A DNA stretch of 64,000 bases from Alkaliphilus oremlandii OhILAs (lineage in GTDB: Bacteria; Bacillota; Clostridia; Peptostreptococcales; Natronincolaceae), in NCBI RefSeq assembly GCF_000018325.1, contig NC_009922.1, positions 558,001-622,000 of the forward strand, read 5' to 3'. How positions within the stretch are numbered: position 1 is the first letter of the stretch; each line of letters starts with the position of its first letter. The notes under the pieces were generated by a model, which searched no databases, had not been told where the DNA came from, and saw nothing but the letters and a program-made list of their open reading frames with translations. Both the position numbers and the translations under genes were made by a program. Shown here piece after piece: positions 51,369 through 59,594 of this stretch.

Positions 51369-51372
51369 TAGG

Positions 51373-51420
51373 AATTTAAGCCCATCGACCCTATATAGGA
51401 AAGGATGGGCTTAAATTTTA
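51373..51420. terminator. Bidirectional terminator
   Basis: AATTTAAGCCCATC pairs with GATGGGCTTAAATT around a 17-base loop between the converging transporter and Cys-rich micro-protein genes. Confidence 0.8.
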
Positions 51421-51426
51421 AGTATT

Positions 51427-51573
51427 TCACTTCCTTTTTTCTGTCCCCTCCTTTTTATCTTTAAAATATACACATCCTTGATCCTGCACATTGGATATTG
51501 AGGTTACATGAGTTAAGGTACATTCTCCCTCTTTCTCATAAAAACAAGGACTCGTACACTGAATCATGGTCAT
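51427..51573 (-). CDS. Small four-cysteine protein
   Basis: This 48-residue protein was read directly from the minus strand. It starts MTMIQCTSPCFYEKEGECTL and later has THVTSISNVQDQGCVYFKDK, ending in a Lys/Glu tail. Four cysteines sit in a CxxxC-x7-C-x15-C pattern. AGGAGGTGG lies 6 nt before the ATG. I recall similar small Clostridial proteins (QC..PC.y..dG.C.L..V......CpYF), sometimes wrongly named hydroxymyristoyl-ACP dehydratase. Function unknown; metal binding is likely. Confidence 0.7.
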   Translation of the reverse strand: MTMIQCTSPCFYEKEGECTLTHVTSISNVQDQGCVYFKDKKEGTEKRK

Positions 51574-51793
51574 AAAAACCACCTCCTGTATATATTTTGT
51601 ATTAAACAGTCCACTAAAATCCCATGTAATTATTGCTATTTATTATGGTATAATATTTCTTATAGTAAATAGGAAAGTTCTACTTATCATATGTTCTCAA
51701 GAAGAACTTTACCATAAATGAGTTTCAAAAGAAGCTTCCTTTGAACGCTCCTATAGAAGCTTTTTTTATCAACATCAAGGATAGGTGATACAT

Positions 51794-52786
51794 GTGGAAA
51801 TAGGGAAGGTACCAACAGAAGTTTTAAAAGAAGTTATTTTTTCTAATCTTAAAAATAGACGACCAGAAGTTTTAGTAAGACCGAATATTGGGGAGGATTG
51901 TGCCGTTGTAGATTTTGGGGACTACGTTTGTGTAATGAGTACAGATCCCATTACTGGAGCAGCGAAGGATATCGGTAGTTTAGCCGTTCATATTTCCTGT
52001 AATGATATTGCATCTAGTGGGGTAGAGCCATTGGGGATCATGCTGACCATTATGGCACCGCCCCATACGACGAAAGAAGATTTAAGTCTTGTTATGTCTG
52101 AAGCGAATAAAGCCGCAGCTTCTGTCAACGTGGAAATCATAGGAGGTCATACTGAAATCACAGATGCCGTCAATCGAATGATCATCAGCGCTACGGCCAT
52201 AGGCAGACAGCTGAAGGAAAAATTAGTACTCTCAGAAGGTGCAAAAATAGACGATGCAGTTTTTATGACGAAATATACTGGACTTGAAGGCACTGCTATT
52301 ATTGCTCGAGATTTAGAAGAAAAATTGAAAGAAAAAATAAGTGATGCCACCATTCAAACGGCACAAGAATTTTTAAAGGATATCAGTGTGGTGAAAGAAG
52401 GAATTACAGCAGGTGAAGTAGGGGTGCACAGCATGCACGATGTTACAGAAGGTGGCATTTTTGGTGCTCTATGGGAGTTAGGAGAGGCCTCCGGTATAGG
52501 CATCGAGATATACGAAGATCAGATCCCAATGAGACCTGAGACCTTAGAAATTTGTCACTATTTATCCATCGATCCCATGCGATTGATTTCCAGTGGTGTC
52601 ATGGTAATGACCATTGCACAGGATAAGAAAGAGGCGTTGATGGAGGCTTTTAAAAGAGAAAATTTAATCCTTACAGAAATTGGAAGGATGGTTGAAAAAG
52701 ATCGGATCATCATCTCAGCGGCCAAGGGAATCCGAGCGCTAGATCCACCGGATGTAGATGAATTGTATAAGGCTTTCGAAAATTAA
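51794..52786 (+). CDS. AIR-synthase-related protein (PurM/HypE superfamily)
   Basis: This 330-residue protein has the PurM-like ATP-binding fold. The GTG at 51794 (MEIGKVPTEVLKEV) lies 6 nt after AGGTG and is preferred over one three codons upstream. GEDCAVVDFGDYVCVMSTDP near residue 30, HISCNDIASSGVEPLGIMLT near 66, GGHTEITD near 117 and HDVTEGGIFGALWELGEASG near 215 match the HypE-related subgroup. It lacks a HypE-type C-terminal cysteine (end is DVDELYKAFEN), so it is not a hydrogenase maturase. The substrate is unknown. Confidence 0.85.
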   Translation: MEIGKVPTEVLKEVIFSNLKNRRPEVLVRPNIGEDCAVVDFGDYVCVMSTDPITGAAKDIGSLAVHISCNDIASSGVEPLGIMLTIMAPPHTTKEDLSLVMSEANKAAASVNVEIIGGHTEITDAVNRMIISATAIGRQLKEKLVLSEGAKIDDAVFMTKYTGLEGTAIIARDLEEKLKEKISDATIQTAQEFLKDISVVKEGITAGEVGVHSMHDVTEGGIFGALWELGEASGIGIEIYEDQIPMRPETLEICHYLSIDPMRLISSGVMVMTIAQDKKEALMEAFKRENLILTEIGRMVEKDRIIISAAKGIRALDPPDVDELYKAFEN

Positions 52787-52796
52787 AGTGTAGACA

Positions 52797-52823
52797 AGGA
52801 AGGGAAGATTCCCTTCCTTTTAT
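52797..52823 (+). terminator. Terminator of the AIR-synthase-like gene
   Basis: AAGGAAGGGAA with TTCCCTTCCTT around a short loop, followed by TTAT. Confidence 0.75.
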
Positions 52824-52853
52824 CTGACATAAATCAGACAAAAAATACGATTT

Positions 52854-52905
52854 TATTACATCTTAATTACAAATTTCACTGGTTTATTACATCTTAATTA
52901 CAAAT
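52854..52905 (-). promoter_or_regulatory. Two WalR-type boxes upstream of the amidase gene
   Basis: On the minus strand each box reads TGTAATTAAGATGTAAT, an exact match to the WalR/YycF consensus TGTWAH-N5-TGTWAH. On the plus strand TTACA occurs at 52856, 52867, 52887 and 52898: 11 bp within each box and 31 bp between boxes, all near whole helical turns. They end about 14 bp before the -35 element. The same sequence also resembles a PhoP box, so the regulator is inferred. Confidence 0.7.
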
Positions 52906-52916
52906 CGCCAGATTCG

Positions 52917-52946
52917 TTGACATAAGATTTTGCATAGTGATATAAA
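52917..52946 (+). promoter_or_regulatory. Promoter of the AMIN-amidase gene
   Basis: TTGACA at 52917-52922 and TATAAA at 52941-52946 with an 18-bp spacer, directly downstream of the paired boxes. Confidence 0.75.
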
Positions 52947-53014
52947 TAATAGTAAGAAGGATGGATTCCTTAGGAAGCAAGGAAAATTTTTGAAATAAAA
53001 TAGGGGGCGAACAA

Positions 53015-55159
53015 ATGAGGAAACTAATTTCCAGCTTATTGGTAGCAATCATCATCATTTCTTCCTTTTCTATTTCTTTTGCAAATCAATCGATGGATAA
53101 GATTTCATTAAAAGAAAACGGAATTGGTAGAAACTTTCAGGTAGTAAATATTAAGGTAGACGGCAAGGCAGTAAAATCCGCAGATGTGCCTCCTGTTATT
53201 TATCCATTGAATAATCAAGGAAGGACCTTAGTACCCCTTAGGATGATCATCGATCATTTTGGGGATAAGCTCAATGCTGATATTGAGTGGGACGGTACAA
53301 ATAATCAGGTAAAGATCATAACAAAGGATAAGGAAATCCTTTTAAAGATTGATAGTGCCGTTGCTACAGTAAACGGAGTAGCTAAAAACCTGCCAGATAA
53401 TGTGCCAGCAAAGCTTCTTGCAATCGGAAGCAACGGAAGAACCATGGTACCGATTCGTTTCTTTGCAGAGGAATTGGGACTTACTGTGAAATGGGATGAT
53501 AAGACGTGGACTGCATCCATCGATATTCCAGAACAGACTGGAGGAAAAAATCCAGAGGAGAAACCGGAAGAAAAACCACCAGTGATAGGTACTGTCAGCG
53601 TTACGGATATTAAGGTAGAAACAAATGGCGCCATACCAAAAATTCGTATTAAAACTTCTGGAAAGGTTTCCTATAAAGAGCTGAAATTGGTGAATCCAGA
53701 TCGTTTGGTTATTGATTTTGAGAACACCATCTTCGATATTGGCGATCGAACCGCCCTTGAACCCAATGGTACTCTACATATTCCAACGAACAACGATTTA
53801 ATAAAAAATGTTCGAATGTCACAGTTCAATAACAATCCATTTATCACTAGAATTGTAATGGAATTAGGGAAGACCACAGCGTACCAAGTAACATATGATG
53901 AACAAAAGGGAGAAATCATCATCGATTTTCCAAATTATATTCGAAGCATTAAGAGAGAAGTCATGAACGCAAAAGAAGTCATTGTTATAGATGGAGACTA
54001 TTTAGAAGATTATAGCATTATGAAATTAAACAATCCAGACCGTGCAGTGATTGACATTACAGGTGGCATATTACATGATGCTTTTAAAAGTAAAACGATG
54101 AATGTAGATGGAAGAGCAGCGAAGACTGTGAGAGTATCTCAGCATAATGTAGGAAACGATTTAACCGGAGAAAAAACCGTAAGAATTGTTGTAGACCTGC
54201 AAGATAACTTAGATACAGAGGAGATTTATGCAGAGGTAGTTAATAATCGGTTGTATTTACATTTAGAAGGAGAGCCTTTGAAGGCTGTTAAGTATGAAGA
54301 AACAGGATGGACAACTTCTAAGCTCACGTTCTTAGGCTCTAGAGTTACAAGATACAGCATTCAAAGACAGCAGGGGAACCTAATCGAAATGTCCGTACCA
54401 AAGGCTGATATTGAACTAGATGCGATGAACCTTCAAATTGGAGATCACATTGTTAAATCTATGGATATATCTGAAAATAGAGAAGGCAGCGAATACCATA
54501 TCCGATTAGAGTTACAGGATTCCGTGGAATACCAATTACTTTCATCAGAAAAAACACAGGATTTCGTGCTGAATCTGAACAACAAAGCTGCAAAATACAG
54601 GGAAAAACTCATTGTAATTGACCCTGGACATGGTGGAAGTGATCCTGGTACAATCTCGCCGATATCTGGTGCGTATGAGTCCATCGTTGTGCTAGACATT
54701 GCTTTAAGGTTGAACCAACTACTGACAGAGGCAGGCTTTAGAACTTATATGACACGTGTGGACAATCTAAGTCCGAATATCAAACTAGAGCTACAGGAGC
54801 GTGTGGATGTGGCAGAGCAATTAAAAGCGGATCTATTTGTTAGTGTTCATGCAAATTCTGCTCTTGCATCATCTGCTAGTGGACTTGAAAATTACTACCA
54901 TTCTACAGATCCAAGGGGTAAGAAGCTAGCAGAAATATTCCAGTCCGAGATGGTTAAAAACGCCAATGTCAATAATAGAGGAGCAAAAGTTGCGGACTTC
55001 TTTGTTCTGAGAAATACAACAATGCCATCGGTATTGACGGAGACAGGATTCTTGTCCAATCCAGGAGATGAAGCGAAGCTTGCAAGCAGTCAACATCGAC
55101 AGCAGCTTGCAGAAGGAATGTTTAAAGGCATCCTGCGATATTTCGAAGAGAACAAATAA
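53015..55159 (+). CDS. Secreted N-acetylmuramoyl-L-alanine amidase with AMIN domains
   Basis: This 714-residue cell-wall hydrolase cleaves between muramic acid and the stem peptide. Order: signal peptide (1-23); a copper-amine-oxidase-N-like pair, NNQGRTLVPLRMII and SNGRTMVPIRFFAEELGL (about 45-170); a Pro/Glu linker EEKPEEKPP; two or three AMIN domains (about 190-520); Amidase_3 from about 532. Zinc and catalytic residues are in DPGHGGSDPG, SGAYESIV, VSVHANS and LTETGFLSNPGD. AMIN domains usually target to septa or wall polymers. The promoter has WalR-type boxes, fitting a growth-linked autolysin. Confidence 0.93.
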   Translation: MRKLISSLLVAIIIISSFSISFANQSMDKISLKENGIGRNFQVVNIKVDGKAVKSADVPPVIYPLNNQGRTLVPLRMIIDHFGDKLNADIEWDGTNNQVKIITKDKEILLKIDSAVATVNGVAKNLPDNVPAKLLAIGSNGRTMVPIRFFAEELGLTVKWDDKTWTASIDIPEQTGGKNPEEKPEEKPPVIGTVSVTDIKVETNGAIPKIRIKTSGKVSYKELKLVNPDRLVIDFENTIFDIGDRTALEPNGTLHIPTNNDLIKNVRMSQFNNNPFITRIVMELGKTTAYQVTYDEQKGEIIIDFPNYIRSIKREVMNAKEVIVIDGDYLEDYSIMKLNNPDRAVIDITGGILHDAFKSKTMNVDGRAAKTVRVSQHNVGNDLTGEKTVRIVVDLQDNLDTEEIYAEVVNNRLYLHLEGEPLKAVKYEETGWTTSKLTFLGSRVTRYSIQRQQGNLIEMSVPKADIELDAMNLQIGDHIVKSMDISENREGSEYHIRLELQDSVEYQLLSSEKTQDFVLNLNNKAAKYREKLIVIDPGHGGSDPGTISPISGAYESIVVLDIALRLNQLLTEAGFRTYMTRVDNLSPNIKLELQERVDVAEQLKADLFVSVHANSALASSASGLENYYHSTDPRGKKLAEIFQSEMVKNANVNNRGAKVADFFVLRNTTMPSVLTETGFLSNPGDEAKLASSQHRQQLAEGMFKGILRYFEENK

Positions 55160-55181
55160 ATTGGTTCTATATAGTTGAATG

Positions 55182-55216
55182 AAAAGAGCTGAGTTCTAGG
55201 GACTCAGCTCTTTTCA
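55182..55216 (+). terminator. Terminator of the AMIN-amidase gene
   Basis: AAAAGAGCTGAGT with ACTCAGCTCTTTT around TCTAGGG, followed by CACT; symmetric A and T ends. Confidence 0.85.
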
Positions 55217-55348
55217 CTATCCATAGTCATTATAAAAACTTCAATGGATTTTCAAACAAATCTATTTCTTAAATTTAAGATCTTGATATATAATTCATGG
55301 TAGATTTGCGATATAATAATGAAAAAAGAATCTTTGGGAGGAGAAATC

Positions 55349-55867
55349 ATGGAGGCATTATTAGGGTATCTACTGATTTTTGTCGCAAGACTTACCGATG
55401 TCAGTATGGCGACGATCCGTATGATCATGGTAGTAAAGGGGAAAAGGGTCATCGCAGCATGTATCGGTTTCGTAGAAGTGAGTATTTATGTCGTTGCAAT
55501 TGGCAAGGTGCTAAGTGGAATGGATAATCCACTCAACGTACTTGCCTACGCATCTGGATTTGCCACGGGAAATTATGTAGGTATATTTCTAGAAGAAAAG
55601 ATGGCCCTAGGGAATATCATCGCACAGGTAATTTCGGATTATGAAGTTGAAAAATTGGTTGAAAAACTTAGAAATGTTGGTTTTGGTGTAACTGTAATCG
55701 AAGGGTACGGTAGAGAAGGCATAAGATATATACTAAATGTATCTTTGCAAAGAAAGCATTTATCGAGACTCTATCAAACGGTAGAGGAACATGATAAAAA
55801 AGCATTCGTTACAGTAACCGATGCCCGTGCCATTCGTGGAGGATATTTTGCCGGTATGAAGAAATAA
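55349..55867 (+). CDS. DUF2179 (UPF0316) membrane protein
   Basis: This 172-residue protein starts at ATG 55349 (MEALLGYLLIFVARLTDVSM), 6 nt after GGGAGGAG; an upstream ATG at 55319 lacks a ribosome-binding site. Three N-terminal helices (about 3-22, 35-55, 62-80) carry ARLTDVSMATIRMIMVVKGK and EVSIYVVAIGKVL, the UPF0316 signature. The C-terminal DUF2179 domain has FGVTVIEGYGREGIRYIL and a VTVTDARAIRGGYF end. The DUF2179 module is thought to bind a small ligand; function unknown. Confidence 0.88.
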   Translation: MEALLGYLLIFVARLTDVSMATIRMIMVVKGKRVIAACIGFVEVSIYVVAIGKVLSGMDNPLNVLAYASGFATGNYVGIFLEEKMALGNIIAQVISDYEVEKLVEKLRNVGFGVTVIEGYGREGIRYILNVSLQRKHLSRLYQTVEEHDKKAFVTVTDARAIRGGYFAGMKK

Positions 55868-55964
55868 CGAATAGTTACGGATTCTCCTTAATATAATTGC
55901 TATATAAACTTTCTTCAAAAAATAGGAAAGTGTAGAGGAATTATAGAATAGGGGGAGGAAGTAT

Positions 55965-56942
55965 ATGAGAGTTTTGCGGTACGTGGCTATTTTACTTATA
56001 GTAGTATCGGTTGTTTCCTTGGTGGGCTGTAGCTTCTTTAACAGAGAAAAAGAGACAGATGTTAGTTTGATTATTGATACACCCACAATACAGGAAGACG
56101 GATTGAGAGAAACAGTTCTTTATTATAAGGATGAAATAGGTCTCATAGTTCCCGTGATGAGAAAGATACCTTGGGAAGAGGGAATTGCAAAAGCTGCAAT
56201 AAACCAATTGGTTGATGAACCAGCAGTTCGAGATAATCTGTCAAGTATCGGTTTGTTTCCAGTGCTACCTACTGGAACAGAGGTTTTAGAAATGTCCATT
56301 AACGATGGATTAGCTAAAGTGGATTTTAATGAAAATATTTTGTCCTATGATACAGATACGGACGAAAAAGCGATTGTACAATCTCTTGTATATACGCTAA
56401 CCGAATTTGAAGCAATTGATAAAGTGCAACTACTTGTCAATGGAAAAACACTGAATAAACTTTCTTTTGGAACAAAAGTTAAAAATCCCATGGAAAGAGA
56501 AAATATTAATCTTAGTTTGGCATTGGAATCGGAAGAATTACCTGTTATCGTGTATTATAAAACCACTACAAATGGGGAGGATTCATTTTTTATCCCAGTA
56601 ACCAAGGGGGTAAATGCACTAAAAACAGATATTAAAAGTGCTTTAACTGCATTATTGGAAGGTGCACCAGAGGGCACTGGGCTTTACAGTGAATTGCCAG
56701 CAGGCGTTGTTCTCAACGATGTTTATGTAAAAGAAGGCGTTGCCTATATGGATTTCAGTAAAGAGATTGAAAACATTCCAGATAATAAAACCCATCAACA
56801 GTCCATGGTGTATGAATTAGGGCTCACTCTAAGGGAAATAGAACCAACGATTTCACAGGTTCGTATTTTATCCTCTGGAAAGGAAATTCAATTAAATTCT
56901 GATGTAAGTTTAAATCTACCAAAGCATGTCAATCCATATTAA
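55965..56942 (+). CDS. Lipoprotein with two GerMN domains
   Basis: This 325-residue lipoprotein has signal helix RYVAILLIVVSVVSLVGCSF with lipobox LVGC (Cys22). Two copies of the GerMN domain follow: about residues 65-165, with VLYYKDEIGLIVPVMRKIPW and SINDGLAKVDFNENIL, and about 195-310, with ITVYYK-like start and VYVKEGVAYMDFSKEI. GerM of Bacillus works in spore engulfment and cortex formation; this form may act likewise or as an envelope protein. GGGGGAGG precedes the ATG. A terminator and the repeat element follow. Confidence 0.88.
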   Translation: MRVLRYVAILLIVVSVVSLVGCSFFNREKETDVSLIIDTPTIQEDGLRETVLYYKDEIGLIVPVMRKIPWEEGIAKAAINQLVDEPAVRDNLSSIGLFPVLPTGTEVLEMSINDGLAKVDFNENILSYDTDTDEKAIVQSLVYTLTEFEAIDKVQLLVNGKTLNKLSFGTKVKNPMERENINLSLALESEELPVIVYYKTTTNGEDSFFIPVTKGVNALKTDIKSALTALLEGAPEGTGLYSELPAGVVLNDVYVKEGVAYMDFSKEIENIPDNKTHQQSMVYELGLTLREIEPTISQVRILSSGKEIQLNSDVSLNLPKHVNPY

Positions 56943-56946
56943 CAAT

Positions 56947-56975
56947 AAAGCCGAGATACGCTCTCGGTTTTTTTT
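56947..56975 (+). terminator. Terminator of the GerMN lipoprotein gene
   Basis: CCGAGA (56951-56956) pairs with TCTCGG (56962-56967), followed by eight T residues. The repeat element begins at the next base, as at 17044. Confidence 0.85.
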
Positions 56976-57096
56976 ATGACCTAACCCAATTTATGCGACC
57001 AAAGGGAGTGATAAATTGATGGTAGGTCAAACGCAACGAACACCAAATTTGCACGACCGGAGGAAGTGAACAAATTTGAGTTGTGAGACTGCGAAA
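56976..57096 (+). repeat. CGACC-hairpin repeat, copy 2 (complete)
   Basis: The first 65 bases match copy 1 at 17044 almost exactly. GACCTA/TAGGTC (56978-56983 with 57023-57028) encloses CAATTTAT/ATAAATTG, with loop GCGACCAAAGGGAGTG. A second hairpin, AAATTTG...CAAATTT with loop CACGACCGGAGGAAGTGAA, is fuller than in copy 1. It ends GTTGTGAGACTGCGAAAT. Confidence 0.8.
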
Positions 57097-57150
57097 TAAC
57101 CCAATTTATGCGACCAAAGGGAGAATAAAACTGTGCAATGAGACTGGAAA
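57097..57150 (+). repeat. CGACC-hairpin repeat, partial copy 3
   Basis: Directly after copy 2, AACCCAATTTATGCGACCAA recurs, then GTGCAATGAGACTGGAAA. The 3' arm of hairpin 1 and all of hairpin 2 are missing, as if deleted between. The unit keeps the start and end motifs of the element. Confidence 0.75.
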
Positions 57151-57347
57151 CTACACCGTGAATTTCTATAGTATATACAAAGCGTCGAACAATTCCTTTG
57201 TATATAAAAGGTGAATTATGATACAATACTACAAGGAAAATATAAAATAGCATCCTGGTAGATGAAGGATGCGACGAAAACTTAAATGATATGAGTGGAA
57301 CAAAGAAAATATATGCTACCCATTATTTTGCAGAAAGGAAGATGAAA

Positions 57348-58091
57348 TTGAGTAGAATTGATGGTAGGAAAAATAATGAATTGAGACCTGTAAAATTTAC
57401 AAGAAACTTTACAAGGTATGCACAAGGATCGGTATTGGTGGAAATGGGGGAAACGAAGGTAATTTGCACGGCTACCATAGAAGATAAAGTACCGCCCTTC
57501 CTAAAGAATACAGGCAAGGGATGGATTACTGCGGAGTATTCCATGCTGCCAAGCTCTACCCAAAGCAGGAAGGTAAGGGAGTCCAGCAGAGGCAAGGTAG
57601 AAGGGCGAACCCAAGAAATTCAAAGATTGATCGGAAGGGCTCTACGCTCTGTCGTGGATTTAGATGCCTTAGGAGAAAGAACACTATGGATCGATTGTGA
57701 CGTCATACAGGCTGATGGTGGCACTAGAACGGCTTCAATTACTGGATCTTTTGTTGCCTTAGTAGATGCATTAAATAAGCTAAAGGAAGAGGGTGCCATA
57801 GAAAGTATACCGGTTCGAAGCTTTGTATCTGCAATTAGTGTGGGCATCATAAACGGAGAGGCGATGCTGGATCTATGCTATGAAGAAGATTCTACGGCTA
57901 AAGTGGATATGAACATCGTCATGACCGATAGAGGAGAATTCGTTGAAGTGCAAGGTACAGGGGAGGAATCTCCATTTGCCAAGGCAGACTTAATGAACCT
58001 GTTGGAACTAGGAGAAAAAGGAAATCTGGAATTAATCCAACTTCAAAAAGAAGCATTGGGTGCCATAGCAGATGCAATCGAAAATAAGTAG
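57348..58091 (+). CDS. rph: Ribonuclease PH
   Basis: This 247-residue phosphorolytic 3' exonuclease trims tRNA precursors. The TTG at 57348 (MSRIDGRKNNELRPVKFTRN) is chosen, as AAAGGAAG ends 6 nt before it and the family usually starts with RxDGR; an ATG at 57342 is too close to the site. GSVLVEMGETKVICTATIED, EYSMLPSSTQSR, RKVRESSRGKVEGRTQEIQR and WIDCDVIQADGGTRTASITG are diagnostic. It heads rph-rdgB-yfcE, a common Firmicute trio. Confidence 0.96.
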   Translation: MSRIDGRKNNELRPVKFTRNFTRYAQGSVLVEMGETKVICTATIEDKVPPFLKNTGKGWITAEYSMLPSSTQSRKVRESSRGKVEGRTQEIQRLIGRALRSVVDLDALGERTLWIDCDVIQADGGTRTASITGSFVALVDALNKLKEEGAIESIPVRSFVSAISVGIINGEAMLDLCYEEDSTAKVDMNIVMTDRGEFVEVQGTGEESPFAKADLMNLLELGEKGNLELIQLQKEALGAIADAIENK

Positions 58092-58105
58092 AACAAGGAG
58101 GACCT

Positions 58106-58738
58106 ATGAAAACAACAGAAGAGATAAAAAAAATACATCAAGCAGTAATTTCAACGGGCAACAAGCATAAATTAGAAGAGATTGGCGCCATATTAGAGGA
58201 TTTTAATCTAGAGGTTCTATCTATGAAAGACGTAAACTTAGAGGGCTTGGAAATCATAGAGGATGGAAATACCTTTGAAGAAAACGCCTTAATCAAGGCA
58301 AAAGCAGTAATGGAGAGAACTGGAAAACTAACCTTAGCAGATGATTCTGGTTTAGAGGTAGATGTACTGGACAACCAACCGGGCATCTATTCTGCACGAT
58401 TTTCTGGTGAAAATGCTACGGATGAAAAAAATAATGCAAAGCTTCTGAAAATGCTGGAAGAAGTTCCTTTTGAAAAAAGGACAGCTAGATTCGTTTGTGC
58501 CATGGCAGCCGTATTTCCAAATGGAGATACCATTGTTTTAAGAGGCGAATGTCCTGGTGTAATCGGTTTTGAAGCAAAAGGAAAATCTGGATTTGGATAC
58601 GATCCATTGTTCATCGTAGAAGAATATAATCAAACCTTCGCAGAATTAGGGGAAGAAATTAAAAATAAAATCAGTCATCGTGCAAGAGCTCTAGAGAAAC
58701 TGAAGAAAGAATTAATTCTAAGGTTGGGAAGTGATTAG
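58106..58738 (+). CDS. rdgB: XTP/dITP diphosphatase
   Basis: This 210-residue enzyme removes non-canonical purine NTPs such as dITP and XTP. STGNKHKLEEIGAIL near residue 17, LADDSGLEVDVLDNQPGIYS near 75 and GKSGFGYDPLFIVEEYNQTFAELG near 154 are Ham1/RdgB signatures. It follows AAGGAGG 14 bases after rph. The N-terminus is about 10 residues longer than usual (MKTTEEIKKIHQ). The stop directly abuts the TTG of yfcE. Confidence 0.96.
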   Translation: MKTTEEIKKIHQAVISTGNKHKLEEIGAILEDFNLEVLSMKDVNLEGLEIIEDGNTFEENALIKAKAVMERTGKLTLADDSGLEVDVLDNQPGIYSARFSGENATDEKNNAKLLKMLEEVPFEKRTARFVCAMAAVFPNGDTIVLRGECPGVIGFEAKGKSGFGYDPLFIVEEYNQTFAELGEEIKNKISHRARALEKLKKELILRLGSD

Positions 58739-59203
58739 TTGAAAATCGGCATAATTAGTGACAGTCACGAAGGACGTTATTATATTGACCTAGTAATGGC
58801 GCAATTGAAAGAAGTGGACTTAATTATACATGCTGGAGATGGCTATCAGGATACAAAATATATAGAGCATAGATATGGCATAAAAACATTAGGCGTAAAA
58901 GGAAACTGTGATCTGGAAGGGCCAGAGCAGAGGCTTGAAACCATAGAAAATAAAAGAATTTTTATTGCCCATGGAGATCGATATGGTGTAGTGTCCAACA
59001 TGGATCGAATCTTTTACGCAGCAAAGGAATTCGAAGCAGATATCGCTATCTTTGGTCATACCCATGTACCTTTCTATATGGTGGAAGAAGGGATTGTATT
59101 AATGAATCCAGGCAGTATTACGCTGCCAAGAGGAGACAGCCAAAGGAGTTATTGTATACTCACCCTAGCAAAAGATATAAAAGTAGAATTTATGAAAATA
59201 TAG
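58739..59203 (+). CDS. YfcE/MJ0936-type metallophosphoesterase
   Basis: This 154-residue phosphodiesterase uses two metals. The TTG start immediately follows the rdgB stop. Metal ligands: D and H in GIISDSHEG, D in IHAGDGYQD, N in GVKGNCD, H in FIAHGDRYG, and GHTH in IFGHTHVPF; NPGSITLPRG is the family C-terminal motif. Cellular substrate unknown. Its usual partner genes, rph and rdgB, precede it. Confidence 0.93.
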   Translation: MKIGIISDSHEGRYYIDLVMAQLKEVDLIIHAGDGYQDTKYIEHRYGIKTLGVKGNCDLEGPEQRLETIENKRIFIAHGDRYGVVSNMDRIFYAAKEFEADIAIFGHTHVPFYMVEEGIVLMNPGSITLPRGDSQRSYCILTLAKDIKVEFMKI

Positions 59204-59279
59204 CAGAAAAGTTGAGATAAACCTTGAAAAAGGGAGTATACCTTTCGTATTTCATGGCTATCTTTAATAAATAAGCTTT

Positions 59280-59361
59280 AAATGACTTGAGTTTTTATAC
59301 AGAAGTATGTATACTATATTTTGTCCCTTGAGACAAGATGAAGTTTCATTCAAGTCATTTT
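59280..59361 (+). other. Inverted repeat with nested hairpins ahead of the tRNA operon
   Basis: AAATGACTTGA (59280-59290) and TCAAGTCATTT (59350-59360) are perfect inverted repeats 59 bases apart. Between them are ATAC/GTAT and TTGTC/GACAA hairpins. TTGAGT (59287-59292) and TATACT (59310-59315), 17 bp apart, look like an upstream promoter overlapping the left arm. Confidence 0.5.
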
Positions 59362-59379
59362 AGCTTGTACGACAGATGC

Positions 59380-59408
59380 TTGACATGGAAAAGGTTTTAT
59401 GGTAACAT
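59380..59408 (+). promoter_or_regulatory. Promoter of the tRNA operon
   Basis: Consensus TTGACA at 59380-59385 and TAACAT at 59403-59408, spaced 17 bp and 24 bases before the first tRNA. Confidence 0.75.
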
Positions 59409-59431
59409 TATTAAATGTTACAAAGCAATAT

Positions 59432-59505
59432 GCGGGTGTAGTTCAATGGTAGAACGTCAGCCTTCCAAGCTGATCGCGAGGGTTCGATTCCCTTCACCCG
59501 CTCCA
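59432..59505 (+). tRNA. tRNA-Gly (TCC)
   Basis: Full cloverleaf with encoded CCA; the acceptor GCGGGTG pairs with CACCCGC; the anticodon loop CTTCCAA gives TCC, reading GGA/GGG. Confidence 0.96.
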
Positions 59506-59510
59506 AACAT

Positions 59511-59587
59511 GTACTCATAGCTCAGCTGGATAGAGCAACGGCCTTCTAAGCCGTAGGTCCGGGGTTCGAATCCCTGTGGGTACGCCA
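59511..59587 (+). tRNA. tRNA-Arg (TCT), copy 1
   Basis: Acceptor GTACTCA pairs with TGGGTAC (one G-U), CCA is encoded; the anticodon loop CTTCTAA gives TCT, which reads AGA, the favoured Arg codon here. Identical to 59953-60029. Confidence 0.96.
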
Positions 59588-59594
59588 TATTTAT

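Noticed and set aside
51794..52786. Hydrogenase maturation factor HypE
   Set aside because: The superfamily fits, but the C-terminal Cys required by HypE is absent and no hyp or hydrogenase genes are nearby.
52854..52905. CRISPR-like direct repeats
   Set aside because: Only two units, 31 bp apart, with sequence fitting a phased response-regulator operator next to a promoter.
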